NCBI GenBank assembly: GCA_031308135.1
Contig: JAHLJT010009436.1
Location: 156,200,750 to 156,264,749 of the forward strand
Length of the DNA: 64,000 nt
Direction: 5' to 3'
Origin: Acheta domesticus
Taxonomy: Eukaryota > Arthropoda > Insecta > Orthoptera > Gryllidae
Shown here in pieces: positions 1-9,548 of this stretch (position 1 is the first letter of the stretch; each line of letters begins with the position of its first letter). The notes under the pieces are model-generated. The model did no database searches. It had not been told where the DNA came from and saw only the letters and a list, made by a program, of their open reading frames with translations. Made by a program: the position numbers and the translations under genes.

Positions 1-394
1 TCTTTAAAAACAACATTTGAAGAAATTTTTCGATCTTCCTTGAGAGTTAGCTTCTCGCTTTCCTTGACAGTCACAAAAATAATAGAAAAGATTTTTACTC
101 TTGAGAAAGCCAAGTAAAGTAGTGCGAAAATACCGGATCGGGTAAGTAGACCTACTCATTGCAATATGATTTAACTTTCCTTGATTTGTTATGAAGAACC
201 GAGTGTGTTTTGGAGAGTCAGGATGCCAGCTTGCTGGGGTGAGAAAATTGAAAAATTATTTGTTTACTAAAAAGTATTTAATTATTTATTTTCTGCGTCC
301 TTACGTACCCCAAGAAAAGCAGTTCCGAACCAAAAAATAATCAAACTAATATTTTCACCTTTGAGTACTCAGTACCATTTGTTAGCATTAGAAA
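1..394. other. AT-rich non-coding stretch
   Basis: No open frame of note, splice-flanked exon, RNA gene or repeat boundary could be recognised here. Confidence 0.5.
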
Positions 395-676
395 CAATTT
401 ATTGGGCATGAGGAAGGAAAGATCGCGCGCGGTCCGTGGCCCGTTTGTTAGGGCACTGCTCCGGTATTCGCCTGGTGTTGATCGGAGAAACCACGGAAAA
501 CTACCGATCAGAGCAGCCGGCAGCTAGAATCCTCCTCCAGACAGCGACTGAATTCGACCTAGCTGACAAGCTAGTGTCGAAAAATCCTGCCGCCGTCGGG
601 ACTCGAACGTAGGACCTCCCGGTCAGAGGGACTGCAATGACATCAGGTTGATGCACTGAGCCATCTCTCCCGGTCT
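395..676 (-). repeat. tRNA-derived SINE, minus strand
   Basis: Read on the minus strand, this begins with a pol III-type head. A box A-like segment (GATGGCTCAGTGCAT) lies at 651-665, and a near-consensus box B (GTTCGAGTCC) lies at 599-608, about 45 bp downstream. The body that follows holds TTTTCCGTGGTTTCTCCG, and its GAGGATTCTAG and GTGGTTTCTCCGA blocks recur at 58.75-58.8 kb, so it belongs to a dispersed family. The 3' limit near 395-420 is a guess, because no clear tail or target duplication was identified. Confidence 0.5.
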
Positions 677-1529
677 TTCTTTAGAGACCTCATTAATAAA
701 GGTTGTGCGTGTGAGAGCCGCAACGGAAAGGTATACTACTGAAATAATACAGGAGACGATTATGTATTTCGAATTTCTGAAAACTCTACCCGTGTGTGGC
801 GATAGAGCAAGGAGTTGAATAGGCTGATTTGCAGTGGGCACCGTTGTTTGGCCGCAAGTTGTTTCATCCAATTCACAGGCCATGGCGGCTTACATCAACT
901 GTTACACAATAAATTGTGCCCATTGACGAAAGGGCATTTTCACGCAGGGAAGAACAGTACCCATTTCAATTTTGATACGCATATGCATTTTTATTATGTA
1001 ATTATGAAATTAATATAAAATGTTATTTGTTTTTAATACATATGCCTTACATTGGAATGTGTAAGAAACGTAAATGACATAACAATAAGTATGAAATGAA
1101 TTATTTTCCCTTAACAAATATTTTTGTACTTTCATATATAATTCTGGAATGTAAACTTGTATCATTACTTTCATTGCTTACTTGAAAATAAACTGCAGGT
1201 TCATTTATGTTATTAGAGATTCCAATTAATAACCTTTATTTCAATGTTGTGTAATAATTCACAATGTAAAAACAATGAATGAAAATTATTTTAGTTTTTA
1301 TTTTTATTCTATTTATTGATATTGCAAAAAAAGTTTATTTTAAATTACTTTTTGCACATTTTTTTCTTTTAATTAATTAAAAAATTGTATTATGTTCTCT
1401 CTAAAGTTATTTACAATTAATCGAGCGATTGCTACTTTTCAACCAATTAATAGATAAACTGAAATTACATTTTATTGTGATTATAATTAATGACAATTAA
1501 ATGAAAGAGTTCTGCCAACATAATACGTG
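677..1529. other. AT-rich non-coding stretch
   Basis: Strongly AT-rich DNA between the SINE and a GC-rich patch. The short open frames here lack coding character, and no gene or element end was recognised. Confidence 0.5.
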
Positions 1530-1865
1530 ACGACGTGACGTACTTGCGTCGAGCTGCCGAGCCGCCGAGCCTGCGCCGAGCGCCCGGCGGCGGCAGCTTC
1601 TGCTGAGTCTGCGGATACCGACCGATACTGACGAGAACAGCCGAGAATGGAGCGGTTTCGATAGTTTCGATTCTCGAGTGAGCTACATGTAGCTTTCACC
1701 AGGCAGATAAGGAGAGCGCGCGCGACCTTCGAGGCTCCGAGACTGAGAAAGCAAAGCCGGTGAGAACGATCGATAATAAAATGCGTTTTGCCCCGCTCAA
1801 GTACAAAATCATCTCAGCCGATGTAGCGGAAGTAACAGGTTTCGCTGCCAGAGGTCGCCTCGATG
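1530..1865. other. GC-rich patch of unknown nature
   Basis: Base composition rises sharply against the AT-rich surroundings, with CpG-containing runs of GCCGAGCCGCCGAGCC type. It could be the edge of an element, a decayed promoter or first-exon region, or a gene remnant. No frame in it resembles a known protein. Confidence 0.35.
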
Positions 1866-1868
1866 GTA

Positions 1869-1914
1869 TTTCTCTATCTCCATCTCAATCTCTCTCTATC
1901 TCTCTCTCTTTTCA
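1869..1914. repeat. TCTC/TCTA pyrimidine microsatellite
   Basis: An uninterrupted pyrimidine-rich run built from TCTC and TATCTC units, ending in TTTTCAG. The ending resembles a 3' splice acceptor on the plus strand, but the convincing protein-like frame here is on the minus strand. Confidence 0.7.
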
Positions 1915-2059
1915 GTTTATCATCGGAGGAAAATCTCTTCAGGGCGTCGACCATTTCCATATACCACTCACCGAAAGTCCTCAACACGGCAGGGAAGAAC
2001 TCCACAGCGTACTTGTGCCGGTCCAGCAATTCTGCTTGGAGGTGATTGTATTTGGTACA
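1874..2059 (-). other. Unrecognised protein-like fragment without a start codon
   Basis: The minus strand is open from at least 2059 to a TAG at 1874-1876. It reads as an amphipathic, aromatic-rich peptide including LLDRHKYAVEFFPAVLRTFG and then EWYMEMVDALKRF. Its low-coordinate end dissolves into an Arg/Glu-rich stretch made by the microsatellite. The residue pattern looks like real coding sequence rather than a chance frame, but I do not recognise the family. It ends just where duplication copy A begins, and it is not present next to copy B. It may be a remnant exon or part of a transposon protein. Confidence 0.3.
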
Positions 2060-2062
2060 TGT

Positions 2063-3615
2063 ATGTCGTCTACTAGAATTCAGTACAACGCTACGGCAAA
2101 GTCAGACGGGATGAATTGGAATCAGATTCACGAAGAAGAGTATCCTGCTAGTTCAGCGAAGCGATGGGCCACGAATATCAGTTCAACTCTCGGATCGCCG
2201 AAAGGAAGACTACGATTTAAAGCATTTCTTTATAGTACTGACCTTCACGAGGGATTTCAACAAGTAGAATTGTGGGAAGTTTGTAATAACACTTGTGATA
2301 CAATGACGAGGTAATATTTTTTAAGTTTTCTCATACATGAAGTAACACAAAATAAAAAAAAGTTGGCAGACCCAAAGACTTGTACGTTTTTCTATGTATG
2401 TCAACGCGTTTAATCCGAATCCTAAGCCACAATTGCGCCATCTCCTTCCCGTATATTTTAATTCGCAAAAAAAAACACACAAAAAAACAAAAAAGTTAAG
2501 TAAATTTTACACTGGTGTTTCACGTTGTTAAAAAAGTTCGCTGTTTTCCGGCGCACGATTACATACCTTTCTTTTCCTACGAATTATTCGTAAGGCGAGA
2601 AAGTAAAAACTAGAAGGTAGTGGCGCAATTCTGGCTTCGGATTCAGCGCGTCGACATACATAAAGAAACATAGGTCAAGCCTTGGGTCTGACAACTTTTA
2701 GTTTCTGTGGAGTATAATGCTACAAGACATCAAAATCTAAAATTAGTATGAGTTTTCCGCGATAAAAACCTGGAGAGTGGTGGCGCAATTCTGGCTTCAG
2801 ATTTGGATTCAGCACATTGATATACTCTCTGAATCTGAATCAGTGAAATTGTCGCTGATTCAATCAGTAAGAGCCGAAGTTACTGATATCTTCAGTCGAA
2901 ATGTGTAGTTTCGCTGACAATCAGCGAATATGCGAACCTTTTCATAATGACCGCCAGCATTTCAATGGTCGTCAGTGGTAAAAATTGCCGCGCCACCATC
3001 GCTCACTGATCGTTCAGTCGTTCACGTGCTGCTGTTGTGATCCAAACAGTGAAGTTTCACTTATTCTAAAAGTGCGCCAGATTTTCACTGATTTGTTCAG
3101 TTCAATTCACTGATTGTCAGTGGCAGGGTTATAACTGACACCATCAGTGAATAGTCACTGTCAGTCAGTAGTTTTTCACTGATTCAGACTGAGAGAGTAC
3201 ATAGAGAAACATCTGTCAAGTCTGTGGGGCTGACAACTTTTGTTGTTTGTGTGCCTATTAACATAAAATTTTCTCCAATTTTATTCTATGTAATTAACCT
3301 TCATTAAAAATGACACATTCTGTTTTTTTCAGTGAAACGATAATAAATGAAAAACAGGAAGTAATCAGACAAGCAGAAGAGAAAAATAGTAAGATCTCTG
3401 TTGGTTTACTGAAGAGATTACAATCTAGTGGAGAAGATAACACAGATACTGCTATTGAAGACGTCAAAGGTGCAATTAAAGAAGTTAAAAGTGTAACTGA
3501 AGATAATTTAGGAAATAAATTCAATGAATTTCAGAAAGACATTTTAAAAAGAATTCCAAAAAAGAAAAAAAAAGTACTATATTTTGAGTTAACTGTAGTT
3601 GAGAAGATGCAATGA
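2063..3615 (+). CDS. Unrecognised two-exon gene, copy A (altered C-terminus)
   Basis: Predicted join of 2063-2310 and 3333-3615, giving about 176 residues. Exon 1 ends at AG|GTAATA and exon 2 starts after a pyrimidine tract ending in CAG. The junction keeps the frame, creating ...DTMTSETIINEKQE... Exon 1 encodes a Trp-containing segment (KAFLYSTDLHEGFQQVELWE). Exon 2 is charged and probably helical (EKQEVIRQAEEKNSK), ending in a lysine run. Compared with copy B, one T is missing right after the lysine codons. That shifts the frame and replaces the short CTIF ending with VLYFELTVVEKMQ. The family is not recognised and the start codon is the first plausible ATG inside the duplicated unit. Expression is unknown. 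It could be a transposon-borne or decaying gene. Confidence 0.4.
2825..3197. mobile_element. MITE inside the intron (TA target, Tc1/mariner-like ends)
   Basis: A 373-bp element with terminal inverted repeats starting CTCTCT and sharing TCTGAATCAGTGAAA. It is flanked by TA on both sides (2823-2824 and 3198-3199). The interior is full of CACTGATT/AATCAGTG sub-repeats and is non-coding. The bordering host sequence resembles an unfilled site, GATACATAGAGAAACAT-like. TA duplication points to Tc1/mariner-type mobilisation. The same insertion is present in copy B, so it predates the duplication. Confidence 0.75.
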
Positions 3616-3865
3616 TAAATGTAGTTAATTTATGTCAACTTAAGCGAATGTTTTTGTAAATACTTTCTTGAACATCGGTTTGTATAGATACATGTTTAAT
3701 ATTAAAAATGTAATGATACTTATCTATTTTGTTTAAATTTCTATACATAGTTCCTTTATTTTCGATATATGGATATTAAGAAAGAAATATTATGACATGA
3801 GATGCAAAAAAATCGAATTGACTGCTCAGGTTTTCAGTAAAGAACATTTGTTACATTATGTAACT

Positions 3866-4480
3866 AGTGTTGCTTCATGGTGGCACAAACTTTCCCGTAT
3901 TAGTTTTCCATTTCCTTTGGTTACGAATGTATTGCTGGAAATGTGATCATTAAGAGTGTGAGAGATCTTTCGAAAAAATTACATTTGCGTATTTTTTAAA
4001 AAACAATCACCCCAAAATCAACTTTAAGTCGTAATAAAAAGTGCAATTAGCACTATCCGTTCGAAAAGTCTCAAAAAACATTTCGAGCCGGGTTTGAGAA
4101 AATAGCATTTGAACATTTATAAAAACGCGCAGTTTTGAGCTAGTTTCAACAGAAAACGGTTGAGTTTTCGAGAAATTTTTCTTGAGATTCTTTAAACCAC
4201 ATGTACTCATAAATATAACTAGTGATGCTTACAGAATGGCACAGACTTTCCCGTATTAGTTTTCTATTTCCTCGGATCCGGGCTAGCAATTCAGAATTGC
4301 CACATACTTTTGCCAGCTGCCCAAACTACATTTTTTGACATTTTCTTACTTTGTCAGTTTCTCAATAGTAGAAAGGAAATATTATTTTAAAGATATTAAA
4401 GAACAGAAAAACCTTGTCCTAAATCGCAATTTTCATCGAAAAAATTGGAGCCGTTTTTAAGAAAATCGCTGTCCATAGAA
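3866..4480 (+). repeat. Tandem 353-bp monomers of a dispersed repeat
   Basis: Two successive units start with a CACAAACTTTCCCGTATTAG-like block at about 3884 and 4238. The same order of motifs follows in each: CACTATCCGTT, GAGAAAAT and GAGCTAGTTT. Diverged members of the same family occur at 9.26-9.49 kb, 26.5-27.0 kb and 31.3-33.8 kb. No coding function was seen. Confidence 0.6.
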
Positions 4481-4492
4481 ACAGCTTTGGCG

Positions 4493-4603
4493 ATGCTGTC
4501 CATAGAAAAGAATTTCATCATGAATATTACAGATTTCAACAATAAAGTAATGAACCAATTTGCCGAAATGAAGGAAAGGAGAATGGATTTTCTTTTCGAG
4601 TGA
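4493..4603 (+). other. Small ORF with following splice-donor-like site
   Basis: A 36-codon frame beginning at ATG 4493, with the core MNITDFNNKVMNQFAEMKER, ends at TGA 4601-4603. GTAAG follows shortly after. It is preserved without change at 43071-43181 in copy B. The style resembles the charged helix of the upstream exon 2, so it might be an alternative terminal exon. It is equally likely to be a chance frame inside the duplication. Confidence 0.2.
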
Positions 4604-4708
4604 GGTAAGATTTAAATAATTTTTATTTTTTGTCTATTATTTAAAGTTCACTGTAAATAACTTGTGCCTAGAAACTTCTTTTATGATATTTCTTTATCCT
4701 GGGTTTAC

Positions 4709-4745
4709 TAGGGCTCGGACTTTTAGGTGCTAAAAATCGGGAAAT
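4709..4745 (+). mobile_element. Relic hAT-type transposon end
   Basis: The run TAGGGCTCGGACTTTTAGG followed by GCTAAAAATCGGGAAATAT parallels the left end of the complete hAT element at 54801 (TAGGGCCCGGATAATTATG, then CTAAAAATTAGGAAATAT). No matching opposite end or target duplication is visible nearby, so only one end seems to survive. Confidence 0.4.
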
Positions 4746-5148
4746 ATTTATTGTTTGTGTTTAAAAAGTAAAAATATGTCTGAAAGCGACTAATTATTGG
4801 AAACCAGTAACCAGTAACCAGTAATATATGGACCCATATGGAAACCAGTAACAAAGATCGGGAGAAGTCTCGACGCGAAACGTGACACTTAGCTCTTCAT
4901 CACTCTGCATATTTTGTCAGTGCAATCTGAGGAAGTTTGGGAGCTGCTTATGTTGTGAGTGTGTGTTATCGCCATTGCCAAAAGGGTTAGAATGCCCCAC
5001 AGACGTTTTTACAGGTCGTGAATCAGTATCGCTCCACTCAATCCCGGGAAGTCGCAGAGTAACGTAATGTGTGACCAACCAGTGCTTTCCAAACTGACAC
5101 GTCTTTCTCTATATCCAAAAAATCTTAAAGTAATAAACGTGAAAATAC

Positions 5149-5520
5149 TCAAAATATTAATTTATCCAATGAAATTGTTCGAAATATGTAATACCATTTG
5201 TTTTGACGAAAATAATAATTTTTATGCAACTTAAAATATTTTTTGTTGATGTGCAATTCGGTATACGAAAACCATTTGGAGCTTCTTGAATTTCCATCGA
5301 ACTTTAATCGCTCAAGATTTAAGGGGAAAATATGATTTTTATCTAAAAGTCCAAGCCTTAGATATGACGTACGTATGTCTGCAACAACCGCCGCTGCTGT
5401 GAACAACACTAGCGCGAAAACCATACTAACGATTTCTACCAACATAGATATTTCCCGGTCCATCTGGCTCCATTCGAGGCGCCGCAATTTTGAAAATCTT
5501 TCTTCAAAATTTGAGGGTAC
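5149..5520 (-). other. Minus-strand ORF with one membrane-like helix, copy A
   Basis: The frame runs from about 5520 (an ATG at 5487) to a stop at 5149. It carries a hydrophobic stretch (MVFALVLFTAAAVVADI) preceded by acidic and basic residues. The equivalent frame is open in copy B (43707-44096) and, with stops, in the inverted diverged copy near 33.69-33.82 kb. Most A/B differences in it change the amino acid, which argues against present selection. No family is recognised, so it may be a decayed gene carried by the repeat. Confidence 0.25.
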
Positions 5521-6028
5521 TTTACATGAAGCCTTCGGTTATTTTCAAAGATGGCTCAAAATTTTTTCCTTAAATTTATTGTAAGAATAGAGTAAAATAC
5601 ACTTATTAAGGTGGCATAGGTCCGATACTCATGGTTAACTCTGAATTTTCGAAAATTGCAAAAGTTTAAATTTTTTTCGGTGCCATCCTGCGAGTACAAA
5701 AGTGAAGGTAGAGTTTCTCTTCAAATAAAATTTGTCCTCCAAAGTCATGTATACTTTTTTGAAAATTTTATTATTTTTCTTGCGTGAAAATTTTTAAAAA
5801 TTTAAAAAAATACAAAAACAAGATTTTCTTAAAAATGGCTCAAACTTTTTCCTTTAAACTTTGGGTAAGGATAGTACTGATCGAACTATCGTAAGTAGTT
5901 ACCATGTCACTCAGATCAGGCTTGTGCGAGAAAATCTCTCTGTGTTTAAAGACAATCTCTTATATCCTTTTCTGAAACTCAGGTTGCATATCTGTTCCCT
6001 CAAACATGGCTTCGATTTCAAAATCACT

Positions 6029-6105
6029 ATGTTGTCCAGGCTATCCGGGATGAGCCGCGTCGTCCAGGCGATGTCGCGGCTCACCCCGGATAGCCTGGAC
6101 AACAT
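6029..6105. other. Near-perfect 31-bp-arm hairpin
   Basis: The left arm (6029-6059, starting ATGTTGTCCAGGCTATCCGG) is the reverse complement of the right arm (6075-6105), with one mismatch. A 15-nt loop separates them. The arms are GC-rich in an AT-rich setting. It could be a structured RNA precursor, a tiny transposon or a recent fold-back duplication. Nothing in the sequence identifies which. Confidence 0.85.
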
Positions 6106-7009
6106 GAATTCCTGCCGCGGAAGCCTACGCAATGAAAATCACTATTTTCAAGTTTCACGGCGTATTTATTCATCTTCATCTGGTTCCTGTGTTGCCACGT
6201 AACTAATATACTCCATTCTTTGGTGGCCGGGCCTTCTGCGCAGCTCGGTGCGCACTCTAGTATATCTCTCCTCTATGACTAGGAATGGCGACCGGCGAAC
6301 TACGAACGATGACCCGTGACAGATGAACTGTAGTTCACTAAATGGTCGTTCCGTATCGTACCGTTCCTTTTCAAGAATAGTTCAATTGAACTAGTTCGTT
6401 CGCGATCGACACATCCCTATTGCGCATGCAAGAAACTGTTCTTAGCACATTGTATATTTGAATGATTTGTAAGGGGATAGATTTGATTACTAAAAAGCAC
6501 TGGATTTGTTAACACGCAGTAATTCACGGTTGAATTTTACGAAAACACAAACTGATTTTCCAAACTTCGAGGAAGTCACAAAGTTATTTTAAAGCATTTC
6601 TTGTAAAACATGGTATACTCCATCATTTGAAGGGTCCCTGTGTGACAGGAGATCCTCAATTGCCTTTACAATTTCACCACGAATCCAAATCAACATTCAT
6701 AAGTTCCGTACCTAACCTCAAAATGGTCCAGTGCAATGGACTGCACCGTCGAGCTCGTCAGTGCAGGTTAGGGCGCCCCGAGTGCACCCTGGTTCCGTGT
6801 CATTGTGTGAATGGAACATGGGCTTCTCCGCACTGGTGCGCCCTAGCGGCCGAATGGAACACGAGTGTGCACTGGGTGCGCACCAGTGCGGCGAATGGAA
6901 AACGCTATTAGCGTAGGCCTAATTTCAAGTGAAGTTCACAGGCGTAATATTGTGTGTATTTATTTGTAACACTAGGACAACCGTTTGCAGGTAATATCAC
7001 CTGAACATC
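6106..7009. other. Non-coding stretch with GC-rich repeat-like core
   Basis: The section at 6720-6910 is richer in G+C and holds repeated GGTGCGC/CCAGTGCGGCGAATGGAA-type words, suggesting a decayed transposon end. The frames here do not resemble proteins. The rest is unremarkable. Confidence 0.35.
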
Positions 7010-7170
7010 AAGCTCCCTCCTTACCATCCCGATCTCAATTCCATCGAATTAGTTTGGAGTTCCATTAAGAATCATGTTACGAAAGAAAGCGTCGGTACCC
7101 GTCTATGAGTTAAAGAAAATGTATGCTGAATATTATTTTCATACTGTTATGTTCATAAAATAAACACTGC
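7010..7170 (+). pseudogene. Tc1/mariner-type (DDE_3) transposase C-terminal fragment
   Basis: Frame starting at 7010 reads KLPPYHPDLNSIELVWSSIK and then NHVTKESVG before a TGA. This is the hallmark LPPYHPDLNPIE-W block around the third catalytic acidic residue (the E) of the Tc1/mariner and related DDE transposases, with Ser where Pro is usual. Only about 35 residues are readable. No N-terminal helix-turn-helix or earlier catalytic Asp block was found upstream. AATAAA-containing AT-rich sequence follows at about 7157. It is a dead, truncated copy. Confidence 0.7.
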
Positions 7171-7222
7171 ACGCACATTTAACAATTGTTTATTTATACA
7201 TAGGTTACAATCCCAATCGGCC

Positions 7223-7468
7223 TTAACGCCATTCACGGGCAATCTCCAATGCCCTGTCTCTCATACCCCGGGCAATCACCAATGCCCTATTCTCTGCATC
7301 CCGGGCAATCACCAATGCCCTCCGGGTGCTGCGTCTGCCTCTGGACGCTCCATGCTGCTGCTGCTTGCCGTTACTCCATGACGGCATACGTTCGGCGGCT
7401 GACTCTCCGGTCTCGGCTCGTTCACTCCATCGTGCCTTCAGGGCTCTCTCCCAACTGCCGACTACCAC
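7223..7468 (-). other. Unrecognised ORF with 11-residue tandem repeats
   Basis: An 81-codon minus-strand frame contains three successive 11-residue units (RALVIARDAEN, RALVIARGMRD, RALEIAREWR). They come from a roughly 33-bp tandem DNA repeat at about 7235-7325 with the core GGGCAATCACCAATGCCCT. The upstream part is basic and Ser/Gln-rich. A link to the small DNA-binding ORF of PIF/Harbinger elements is possible, but no diagnostic motif is visible. Confidence 0.3.
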
Positions 7469-9259
7469 TCGGGGTGCCGACCGGCTTCTTTTAAAGGGCA
7501 GGCGTCCGGCGGCGAGACTCGCTTCATGGCTCGAGCCCGCCGAACCGTGGCTGCAGCTGGTTGCTGCCGCCGCCGGCTCCTGCCAGGGCGCGCTGCCTTG
7601 GCGCTAGCGCGCCACATCCAAAGTTATGTGCGCGGCGACCAGGCGCGACATAACACATACTATTGCTCAAATCAATGGAAGAAGTGTGAACACTTTAAGA
7701 AAATCGAAGAAGAATATAAGAAAACAGACATGCGACGAAAGCAAAAGTGGACAAAATTATCGTTTCTTTGCGGGACAGTTCCTCTGAGGATGACAATGAC
7801 GTCACACAGCGAAGGCTGCAGTGACATTGATGACTTATAGCTCCTCCTTGCTGGGGGAGGGCGACGAATCGGGTGCGCGAAGTAGGTTCAGTAGTATGAC
7901 AAAACGCCTTTGAGTGATTATGTAAATATGTGTAAATAAATTTGTAGATACTCATTCGTGTCTGTTAATTGGTGGCGTAGATCCCTACGCAAATTTGGCT
8001 TCCTGAAATATGTGATGGGGCCTGCGGTGCGTCGTTGGCCGGAGTGGGAGCGCTGCATCCACTAGAGGCCGTGGAGCTCTCTATAGTGAATACGGGACTC
8101 GTGAACTCTAAGATTTGCGTTTCCCCTTGTTTCCCAGGGTATGGTGAGGTACATGTGTTCTAAATTTCGTGCCTTGGCTCCAAATAAAAATACAAATAGC
8201 TAGTTTCCCCCAAAAGAAAAAGAATATTACTTGCCTAAACTCGACGTAACGTGTCTCGCTTCCTCCTGCGTCCGAGTTGTACAAACTTACTCTGTCTACG
8301 TTGCTAGATGTTTTTCTACTACTGCTCCCTTCTAGTTTAGTCTTCGCACTTCACACATGACACCAAATGTGACGCATTGACATGTGAAGGGAGGAGGGCA
8401 AGCGAGTAACAAGACACACTATGTTCATTGGTTGATTATTACATACTACTTAGGTACATGTGCATAATGTACGGGCTTTACACTTACATCTGGCAAAGCG
8501 GACTCATGGCCGCAGACAAGTCACAAGCAGTAGCAACACAGGCAGTGGCAGCAAGGCTCGGCGGCGCACACTGGTTCCATCGGGCATAAAACCTGGTCAT
8601 AATTTGCAAATGCAAGTGGATTTGCGTAAAATTGGGTAGCAAAGGGTTTTTTGGTCGCTGAATTCATATCATAATGAAATTTTAAAATTCAAAATGGCGA
8701 GTTCGAAATGACTAACTGACTAAAAATAAAAACAAACTGACATAAAAATGAAACCGATGTGAAATGGAAAAATGGATCCGGAGAAATAAATATTTTAAAA
8801 TAATGGTTCTCGCGATCGTGGATTTTGAATATCGAAATGAAATATCAAAATTCAAAACTGAATCTTGAAAATGAAGGGAATATGTGTAGAAATACGATTA
8901 TACGAGAGTCGAGACGATTTTGGAATATCTGTGCCAATCATATGGTTAGGCATTTATACGCCTTTTTAACCTTTTGATATAAAGGGAATGAGCCAGTGAG
9001 AAGAGACACATAACGTAAGAAGTGGATTTACTACCGACTGGAGACTCTCGGGAGATCCAATATTGAGCATGAAGGTTATGACACCGGAAAACAAAGATCC
9101 CTTCTGATGCGTCACTGCATGTCAGATGCTCGAGAAAGGATATGCTTAAGATAACATGCCGTCATTCAAGGTCAAAAGGGCCGTCTAAAATGCAGCTGAC
9201 ACACATTTCCTTGCATCACACGGCGAACAATTATTAACAAAAAAATTATTTGAGGCATT
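7469..9259. other. No recognisable gene; short GC-rich section then AT-rich DNA
   Basis: At 7480-7640 the DNA is GC-rich and CpG-rich. Around 7690-7820 a frame hints at an acidic, Ser-rich segment (SLRDSSSEDDNDVTQRRL), but stops follow at once. Further on there is only unassigned AT-rich sequence. No paired LTRs or TIRs were found. Confidence 0.4.
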
Positions 9260-9490
9260 CTTATCACAAATGCATTAATATGTAAGAAATGCCCGTCATG
9301 TAAATATTGACAGAGATTTTTCAAAAATATACTTTTGTTTAATTAAAAGAACAAAAAATACTTCAAAGTGGCATTTATGTCGAGTTACTCAGCCCATTTA
9401 GTACAATCTGTGCAAAACATTTAACGAAAACATCTGGAGCCCATTTCGAGAAAATTGCGTTTGAGCGTTTCTGAAAATGCGGAATTTCGA
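9260..9490 (+). repeat. Diverged monomer of the dispersed 353-bp repeat
   Basis: It carries the family's motif order in decayed form. A GAGAAAATTGCGTTTGAGCG block is followed by a GAAAATGCGGAATTTCGAG block, matching 3866-4480 and 32.8-32.95 kb. Confidence 0.45.
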
Positions 9491-9491
9491 G

Positions 9492-9548
9492 CTATATACA
9501 TATACAATAGTATAATTACATTACATACAATAAGTTATATGTATATAG
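9492..9548. repeat. AT-rich inverted repeat
   Basis: The arms CTATATACATATA (9492-9504) and TATATGTATATAG (9536-9548) are perfect reverse complements over 13 bp around a 31-nt loop. It may be a MITE relic or simple low-complexity DNA. Confidence 0.6.

Larger units (their letters stand above)
2045..5775. repeat. Segmental duplication, copy A (about 3.7 kb)
   Basis: This segment is nearly identical, in direct orientation, to 40622-44330. The matching runs hundreds of bases at a time with scattered substitutions and small indels. It contains the two-exon gene, its intronic MITE, tandem 353-bp monomers, a hAT-like end and a minus-strand ORF with a membrane-like segment. Homology starts around 2045-2055. 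It ends near 5770, where copy B runs instead into the satellite array. A shorter, more diverged and partly inverted relative lies at about 31.3-33.8 kb. Confidence 0.9.

Noticed and set aside
1760..2062. Upstream extension of the copy A gene to an ATG at 1760
   Set aside because: This part lies outside the duplicated unit, contains microsatellite-encoded Ser/Leu repeats, and the convincing frame there is on the opposite strand.
7600..7975. Solo LTR
   Set aside because: A TGTTAATTGGTGGCG word near 7965 resembles an LTR/primer-site junction, but no second LTR, TG...CA ends or target duplication were found.
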